Shown here: positions 7,831 through 13,038 of the stretch, piece after piece
Layout of the letters: the number at the start of each line of letters is the position of its first letter
How positions within the stretch are numbered: position 1 is the stretch's first letter
NCBI GenBank assembly: GCA_022376515.1
Contig: WTXI01000589.1
Coordinates: 1-13,038 of the forward strand
Length of the DNA: 13,038 nt
DNA from: Lactifluus volemus
Lineage: Eukaryota; Basidiomycota; Agaricomycetes; Russulales; Russulaceae
Direction: 5' to 3'
The notes under the pieces: model-generated
The model's input: only the letters and a program-made list of their open reading frames with translations
Told to the model about the DNA's origin: nothing
Database searches by the model: none
Translations under genes and position numbers: made by a program

Positions 7831-8285
7831 GCTTTCGTTCGAATAGCCGCGTCAGAGGCGGTCGTGAGAAATGCTCTTGCGAAAGTGTCAGCAGGTTGGT
7901 GGACCGTGACCTTACGGGAAAGCTGACAGACCTGATCTTTTCTTTTTATTTTCTTTTGCTCGGTGTCCAGCGGAAGGAAGAGCAAACAAGTGGAACGTTT
8001 CTGCTCCCCTCCACTCGGTTCTGGTAGAGATTGCTCACCTTGCTGATGAAAAGCAGAACCCAGAGTCCAAACGGGTAGGGGATCTCAGCGGGGTCAGCTC
8101 TTTTCTTGTTTTTTTTTTTCTGGCCACGCTCACCAGTTTCTTGCTGTTTGTCTTGCTAGTTGTTGACCCACACAGTCCCCCAACCATCCTCGCTTCCTCT
8201 AAAACCATTGCCGTCGCCACTCCCAATTTCCAGATATCCACCTACCTGTTGACGTAATCCTGAACAAACGAAAAGCTGAGGAAGA

Positions 8286-8453
8286 GGATTCAGAGTGTAC
8301 CGCAAGAACGGGAGGGAGCTCAGAGGCTATCTACCAGAGAACAAGATGCACGACAACGACGTCAGCCCAGGGACTCCTCATTGCATTCTGCAGGCTCGTG
8401 TGCGTCTAGCCCCGGAAGCGGAGCGGAAGACAGCCTTCAGACGAAGCGGCTGA
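8286..8453 (+). pseudogene. Conserved 55-codon open block, copy 2
   Basis: Partner of 5364-5531. It reads GFRVYRKNGRELRGY, then KMHDNDVSPGTPHCILQ and RLAPEAERKTAFRRSG to TGA. The frame has the same length with no indels. A TGA lies three codons upstream, so if translated this must be a spliced exon. Unknown product. Confidence 0.4.
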
Positions 8454-9362
8454 GCACGACCACTGACGAGGAGACACCGTCACTGTTACTGCGCATGGGA
8501 AATGTGCAATGTCTTTCGCCAGGGCCGCGCACTCGACAGGCGTCGAACTCAAAGTCCCTACCGGCGCTTCAAGCTCAGTCCTCGGATTCGCCAAGGCATC
8601 CACCTGGAGGGTCCCCGAATTTTCTCTAGGGCTAAGTATCAAAAGGGCTGCGCGGTTACATTCACATTCTATGCTTGAAGAATACATGAACGGGACGTAG
8701 GAGGATTCGTTAATGATTCGTTCAGGGTCCTACAGTAGAGCGCATCTTCATCGTATACGGGACTACGTAGTTGGCTGTCATGCACTCATTGAGTTCATAT
8801 CTCTTGCTTTTTATTCCCTGCTGTGTACCTTCTGCTGCTTGTAAATACAGTATAGTAAACCAACAATTGGTTGAGATTCCGTTTCAAACTCGCAACCTTG
8901 CGGGCGTCACCAAACCAACATGCGGTACATCCTCATCCACATCCTCGTTCCAAATCCCGAATTCTATCCTTCCCAGTGAGTGAGTCGGTTGTGCATATAT
9001 CCAAATTTCAAACGCGCGACGCGAACGACTTGAAGCTTACGAGCTTACACCATTGCGTTCCGTTGGCTATTACACATGTCTGCGAATGTCATCATCCTCA
9101 CAGACAAAGTCCCGCGTAATGATCTTATTTGCTTTGTAAGCTTGTCTTGTGAAAGGTTTCTTCTAAACTTACCTCGGGAGATTTTCCGATCAGCGCTACC
9201 ACAATGTCCAGAATTTCCGCGCTATATCGACAAATGACTTCGATTTCCTCTCAATATCCGAAAGAACCGGATTGTACGGTTTACGTCGGAGACAGGGAAG
9301 ACAGTTGACAAAATAAGAGTCGATAGACCTTGAGAGGTTTCCCATTTTTTCGGTTCCCCCGT
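8454..9362 (+). other. Conserved block between API5-like copy 2 and NLR-B
   Basis: This matches 5532-6480 with many small indels. It contains the 52-bp deletion at about 9120 and ends in GAGAGGTTTCCC and GGTTCCCCC. Because it directly precedes NLR-B it may hold upstream control DNA of the NLR gene, but no defined site is recognised. Confidence 0.5.
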
Positions 9363-9505
9363 GGAACTACTCCACTGGCCATCTCGCCAGCGCTTTTTCT
9401 CTGACAGTTGTTTGGTTGTTTGTTCCCCATCATGAAGCGCCCTCACAAAACGTGGACACCTAGGTACGCACCAGTGGTTATCTCAACTTCTCACTTCGGT
9501 CTACG
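9363..9505 (+). promoter_or_regulatory. Probable NLR-B proximal promoter / 5' UTR
   Basis: This unique stretch runs from the end of the duplicated block to the proposed ATG at 9506. The last 30 bases are pyrimidine-rich (TCTCAACTTCTCACTTCGG), a common feature just before fungal start codons. No clear TATA box. Position and composition are the only support. Confidence 0.3.
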
Positions 9506-9527
9506 ATGTCTCTCGCACAACCAAATC

Positions 9528-9578
9528 GTATGTCAAATTCTCTCACCCGATGTTCCCCGATGTTAACCATTACTGCAG
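9528..9578 (+). other. NLR-B intron 1
   Basis: GTATGT donor, a TTAAC branch-like site, and acceptor CTGCAG; 51 bp. It follows a 22-base first exon encoding MSLAQPN. Confidence 0.6.
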
Positions 9579-9606
9579 CCCGGATCCTCAAATATCCGAA
9601 ATCAGG

Positions 9607-9668
9607 GTACATCACTTACTTCCATTCAGTTCATTTCTATGTCTGCTCACAAAACTGCCTTTGATCAG
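9607..9668 (+). other. NLR-B intron 2
   Basis: GTACAT donor and acceptor GATCAG; 62 bp. With introns 1 and 3 it keeps one open frame into the C2 domain (exon 2 of 28 bases, exon 3 of 50 bases). Confidence 0.6.
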
Positions 9669-9718
9669 TGATCAAGTCAGCAAAACACCACCGAACATGC
9701 TCCAGCTCGAAGTGACTA

Positions 9719-9774
9719 GTATGTTATATATAGCGATGCTGCTCTGATAAGTACTGAACTCTATCCTTTGTCAG
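9719..9774 (+). other. NLR-B intron 3
   Basis: GTATGT donor, TACTGAAC branch-like site and TTGTCAG acceptor; 56 bp. It joins GTG ACT A to TC CTT CGG to give VTILRAHN. The same junction is the part recognisable in the stub at 6866-6976. Confidence 0.8.
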
Positions 9775-9927
9775 TCCTTCGGGCACACAATCTCCCTCCT
9801 CTGAAATCCCTCCCGGGGAAAGAGAGACGGTTTTACGTTACTGTGACCAATGGGGAGAAAACTTGGCTAACACGATCTTTACAAAGCGTGGATCAGCACG
9901 TCGAATGGAACGAGAAGTCGACACATT

Positions 9928-9975
9928 GTGAGAAATGTGGAATATGCGTTCAATGTCCAACTGACTCCGGTGCAG
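9928..9975 (+). other. NLR-B intron 4
   Basis: GTGAGA donor, AACTGAC branch site and GTGCAG acceptor; 48 bp. The downstream exon reads AVQPLSRIKISLYAKRTM and then RKDMLLGQEE. The two sides are one base out of phase; one more T in the run before the donor would restore it. Confidence 0.65.
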
Positions 9976-10067
9976 TGCCGTACAACCGCTCTCTCGTATT
10001 AAAATATCTCTTTATGCAAAGAGAACCATGCGGAAAGACATGCTTCTCGGGCAGGAGGAGATAATCT

Positions 10068-10138
10068 GTGAAACCCACGCGGTTCGTCTATTTCTTCGAA
10101 TCCATACTCATGCATCTTGCTGAGCGTCCTACATCTAG
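10068..10138 (+). other. NLR-B intron 5 (probable)
   Basis: GTGAAA donor, GCTGAG branch-like site and ATCTAG acceptor; 71 bp. The next exon reads LDITFSSADGASRKL and TLLTITVSTKASPALT. The junction forms T+AA, a stop codon in the frame of the preceding exon. Confidence 0.5.
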
Positions 10139-10302
10139 AACTTGACATCACTTTCAGCAGTGCTGATGGAGCCAGTAGAAAATTAACGAAGCCGGATACA
10201 CTCTTGACGATCACCGTATCTACGAAAGCGAGTCCCGCTCTAACTATGGCAGTCAATACATCGAATCCTGTGACAACAACGTTGGACGATTTCGCTTGCT
10301 GA

Positions 10303-10390
10303 AGGAGGTGCTGTTACGTCCTACTATCAAATTCAATTATGATGCCAGGCAACCCACGTCAGTTGCCGCCTCTCTTCTCCTTTATTTCAG
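10303..10390 (+). other. NLR-B intron 6 (acceptor clear, donor uncertain)
   Basis: The acceptor TTTATTTCAG at 10390 is followed by a frame reading AHDVPVPTEGDTPVRPE, the linker between C2 and helical region in this family. The donor lies somewhere near 10303-10330. A one-base shift follows at about 10440. Confidence 0.45.
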
Positions 10391-10440
10391 GCACACGACG
10401 TTCCAGTTCCCACTGAGGGCGACACTCCTGTGAGACCGGA

Positions 10441-11618
10441 GTAGGCAGCCAGGCAGAGATATCACGTACTCTTGGTCGTGCTGAGGAAGCCACGGAGGCT
10501 ATGGGTACGATCAAAGCATGGAAGACAGCCATTGGTGTTATCAAGCAAGTGATGGACACTGTCGACCCAATCGCTGATGTATGACTAACATCCTCATGGT
10601 TTTTGCGTATCCCTTGCTAAACTAACTTTTCTGTTCAGTTGTTCCCGCATGCAAAGTTAGCATGGAAATTGCTCTCAATGATTCCTGAGGTTTGTCCCCG
10701 TGCTCTGTCGGAGGATATCCATAGTTCAACATTTGTTTTCACCTGTCAGACTTTGTTACTCCAGTTGAAGCGTGACGACAACGTCAGAACACTACTTCAG
10801 GCAATTCTGGATGCGTTTGACTTTGTGAAGAAGGCGGACGTTTTGAGGAACATGGACCCGGAGTCTACGCAACCGAAGATCCTGGATGAGATGCTGGAGT
10901 GTGTCTCGGAATGTGCTAAATTCATCATATCGTATGCGAAGGATGTGCAAGTCGGTACGTCGTCTTGGCCTCTGTGGTGATTCATCATAATAAAGATTTG
11001 ATTTAGGAAAGCGGACGTTGAAGAATGTGGTTCGCCAGGTTGACGGGAAGATTGACGAGTACCGCACGAACCTTGCTCGACTACGAGATAATTTTCTCGC
11101 GGGTACTACTGTTATCGCTGGGGGTGCTGTGCTGGAACATGGTGTGTACTCCTGAGGCTTGATCGTCGAATGGTGGATCTGATGAAGGAGACATAGAACT
11201 GGACGCAACAATCAGAGAATTGCCTTATAAAGGAGGCTGGCGATTTGGGGATGACAGGCGCTGTCTTCCAGGCACACGAGAAGACTTCTTGGACCATATC
11301 ATCAACTGGGTCGAGAATCGAGAATCTGAACGTGGGCTCGTGCTCCTCGGCCAGGCCGGCACAGGAAAGTCATCGATTGCACATGAAGTTGCCCGTCGGT
11401 TAGAAAACAAGCATCTCGGCTCTTACTTTGCTTTTCTACGGAAGGAGGGCTCCAAGGACGAGGCTCACCAGCTCTTCACGACGCTTGCTCGCGATCTCTC
11501 CAATCGCTATCCTCCATTCAAACTCGCCCTCGGGAGGGTGCTCAAGAATGATCCATCTCTTTGTAGTACTCGACACTATCATACACTTTTCGAACGCCTC
11601 CTCCTTGAACCGGTCAAG
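10441..11618 (+). CDS. Clean coding stretch of NLR-B: helical region and first half of NACHT
   Basis: With introns 7-10 removed this reads without a break from GSQAEISRTLGRAEEA to LLLEPVKNLQ. The helical part has amphipathic segments (IKAWKTAIGVIKQVMDTV; ILDEMLECVSECAKFIISYA; KIDEYRTNLARLRDNFLAG) and may belong to the helical-bundle class of fungal NLR effector or adaptor domains, though I cannot assign a named family. NACHT begins near LPGTREDFLDHIINWV, with Walker A GQAGTGKSS. The stretch ends at the frameshift before Walker B. Confidence 0.82.
10579..10638 (+). other. NLR-B intron 7
   Basis: GTATGA donor, AACTAAC branch site and GTTCAG acceptor; 60 bp with an in-frame TGA. Splicing gives DPIADLFPHAKLAWKLL. 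Confidence 0.8.
10690..10749 (+). other. NLR-B intron 8 (60 bp, stop-free)
   Basis: GTTTGT donor and CTGTCAG acceptor. Removal gives SMIPETLLLQLKRDDNVR, as expected for the family. The intron is a multiple of three with no stop, so retention would add 20 residues without breaking the frame. Confidence 0.65.
10955..11006 (+). other. NLR-B intron 9
   Basis: GTACGT donor and ATTTAG acceptor; 52 bp. It joins GTC G to GA AAG CGG, giving KDVQVGKRTLKN. Confidence 0.8.
11142..11196 (+). other. NLR-B intron 10
   Basis: GTGTGT donor and ACATAG acceptor; 55 bp. It joins CAT G to AA CTG GAC, giving LEHELDATIRELPYKGG at the entry to the NACHT domain. No introns are needed after this point. Confidence 0.75.
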
Positions 11619-12655
11619 AACCTTCAGCTTCGGGATCCAATTTTATTGTGATCGATGCGTTGGATGAGAGCGGTGACGCAACTGGCCAAAGCGGATTACA
11701 CAAATTTCTTGCTGACCATCTGTTCGAGTTGCCTTCGAACTTTCGCATCCTCATCACCTCGAGGCCGGAAAATAGAATCGAACATGTATTTGGTAATACG
11801 CTGTCCGTGCGCACCCTCTACATGGACGATCACAAACTGGCTGCCAAGACGGAGCAAGATATTCGGTTGTACCTCGGAATGAACTCCCCTTGGACTTGTT
11901 CAAACAATGGTGTCAAACTGGCAAAGGCAGCGGAAGGGTTGTTTCAGTGGGCAGCCGTTGCATGCGGGTTGATAAACAATCCTCCTCCTAGCTTTGGGTT
12001 TAGCAGGAAACAGGTCATACAGCGTCTGTTGGACACTCTCGAGATCGCGATGGACAGGATCCGTTGGACCAGCTATATGGAGAAGTTCTGGAAGGATACT
12101 TCAAACCACTTGCAGCACAGACTCTATTTCGATCAATTATGGGACAGCTTTTCGCTGCGATGAGCCGCTTTCCATCCGTTCTTTGACTATTCTGCGACAA
12201 CATGCACCCAAGGATGACCCCTCTGATCCTGATCCCGAGGATTCTGATTGCGTTATTGAGATGCTCCGTCACCTAGGCTCACTACTCCATAAACGTGACC
12301 TCATCCGACGACACCCTCCCGATCGTTCCTCTCCACACCTCATTTCGTGACTTCCTTGCCAATGAGAGGAGTGGGTATTTCATATCGACCTTGGCAGGTC
12401 TCACCGTCGGTTGGCACATTCGTGTCTTGGATTGATGCTCAATGACCTCAAATTCAACATTTGCAAACTGGAATCGTCATACCTTGCCAACAGGGATGTG
12501 CCAGATCTCGAATCTCGAATTGCCAAATATATTCCACCTGCTCTATCATATGCGTGCGTTTTCTGGGGCGATCATTTAGAGCGCCTTGGTATCGAACAGG
12601 ACCTCTTTCCAAAACTTCGATGCTGTTCGAGACAAGATTCCTTTTTTGGCTGGAA

Positions 12656-13038
12656 GTGCTAGCATCAAGAACATGTCGGTCTTGCATCACGAGCATTGGG
12701 ATCTCTGAACACATGGTTGCGGTCTGATCAGCGGAAGGTAGGCGGCTCTTATCATGTATACCTCATGTAGTAACTATTGGGTACACGCAATCATTCCAAG
12801 AGGTTGAGAATCTGTTCGTCTTGTGGATGATGCGTTCGCTTTCGTGCGGTATTTCGGGATGGCAATATCAAGAAGCGTCCCGCATATATATATATCTGCT
12901 CTCCCTTTGCGCCATCCTCTTCCCGCATCGTCGAGCGCCATCTTCACCATTCCCCCACACATTGATTTTGAAACGCGGACAGTTGTCTGATTGGCCAGCA
13001 TTGGAAATGACGATTTAAAGCACATAACGGACCAGTCG
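12656..13038 (+). repeat. Direct repeat, copy 2 (NLR linker segment)
   Basis: Partner of the repeat at 1-382, offset by 12,655 bp. It lies inside NLR-B and ends just where the first WD40 repeat starts (TIKAHDGP in the other copy; here a one-base difference gives ATTTAAAGC and closes the frame). Translation in pieces gives HVGLASRALGSLNTWLRS and [11 protein letters not shown]. Confidence 0.95.

Larger units (their letters stand above)
6962..8000 (+). pseudogene. API5-like gene, copy 2 (decayed, middle deleted)
   Basis: The N-terminal part is better kept than in copy 1: DTKQERETAELFGRAS, then HALEQAMKLVHSPQTSLKR, LAAMNIAKLFKAFPDI and FDLCEDHHPGVRR in one frame to about 7216. This matches the API5 start (KRLAA...KFFK.FP...DLCED). 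After an intron come RIEGYKAIVRISEEQHRWVE and RNVDVLMHLLQS. After another come DEPAEVAVVK, HLELDSKITLSVLCDRIVPP, DEPMEGE, then VGAFLEEDARRPLLTKLQG and EQALIDTLL. About 425 bp present in copy 1 are missing at about 7755. The exon after 7831 reads AFVRIAASEAVVRNALAK. Frame breaks occur near 7267, 7530 and 7645. The true start codon is not visible: NLR-like sequence abuts the first API5 codons. Confidence 0.83.
6655..9362 (+). repeat. Segmental duplication, copy 2
   Basis: Partner of the segment at 3540-6480. Its left edge is marked by the match near 6660-6720 and its right edge by loss of similarity after GGTTCCCCC at about 9360, where the NLR-B upstream region begins. Relative to copy 1 it lacks about 425 bp of the middle of the API5-like gene and 52 bp near 9120, but keeps API5 N-terminal sequence that copy 1 has lost. 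Confidence 0.88.
9506..13038 (+). pseudogene. NLR-B: C2 - helical - NACHT - linker receptor gene (frameshifted, runs off window)
   Basis: This encodes a fungal NLR/STAND receptor of the kind linked to non-self recognition and cell death (family knowledge). The start is ATG 9506; three short introns are removed in phase to give MSLAQPNPRILKYPKSG, DQVSKTPPNMLQLEVT, then ILRAHNLPPLKSLPGKERR and FYVTVTNG, a C2-type domain. From 10441 comes a helical region (GRAEEATEAMGTIKAWK). Then NACHT: Walker A GQAGTGKSS (11349-11375), Walker B FIVIDALDE (11642-11668), ILITSRPE (11747-11770). The linker, with LHTSFRDFLANE, leads to the WD40 start at the window edge. Frame breaks lie near 9927, 10067, 10440, 11618, 12055, 12172, 12291, 12388, 12622 and 12660. 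NLR-A is the same gene type 12,655 bp upstream. Confidence 0.88.

Noticed and set aside
1..13038. The matching ~382-bp ends as the LTRs of a 13-kb retrotransposon
   Set aside because: The repeats encode the NLR linker, the interior has no gag, protease, reverse transcriptase or integrase, and no primer-binding site or polypurine tract is seen. Tandem gene duplication explains them.
1..13038. A circular molecule or contig with overlapping ends
   Set aside because: The ends differ by several substitutions and indels (for example around 131-144 and 168-175), and joining them would run NLR-B into NLR-A, which the tandem model already explains.

Overview
This window looks like nuclear DNA from a filamentous basidiomycete, most likely an agaricomycete. 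The evidence is many introns of about 50-70 bp with GTATGT/GTACGT-type donors, CT-rich introns, and a fungal NLR (STAND) receptor of C2 - helical region - NACHT - WD40 type with the tail usual for this basidiomycete family. Identifications come from reading translations and recalling families; no search was run.

Layout. (1) 1-2475: the 3' part of one NLR gene (NLR-A), with the linker, about 14 WD40 repeats and the C-terminal tail. The first ~1.45 kb is broken by several one-base losses; 1453-2475 is fully open. (2) 2476-3540: mostly unassigned, with weak minus-strand coding-like stretches. (3) About 3540-6480 and 6655-9362: two diverged copies of one ~2.7 kb segment. Each holds a decayed gene resembling API5 (apoptosis inhibitor 5, HEAT-repeat protein) followed by a conserved downstream block. 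The two API5 copies have lost different internal parts. Just before the second copy is a short stretch resembling the first C2 exon of the NLR gene, probably the stub of a lost NLR copy. (4) 9506-13038: a second NLR gene (NLR-B) from its start through C2, helical, NACHT and linker parts, running out of the window as the WD40 domain begins. It also carries frameshifts, but 10441-11618 (helical region and Walker A) is clean once four introns are removed.

The first 382 bases and the last 383 bases match at roughly 95%. They are the same NLR linker segment in NLR-A and NLR-B, so the window spans almost exactly one period (12,655 bp) of a tandem NLR array with API5-like sequence between receptor copies. 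The simplest reading is an NLR/API5 cluster evolving by tandem duplication, deletion and decay. The main caution is that most inferred frameshifts are one-base losses in short homopolymers, so assembly error must be excluded before these genes are called dead.
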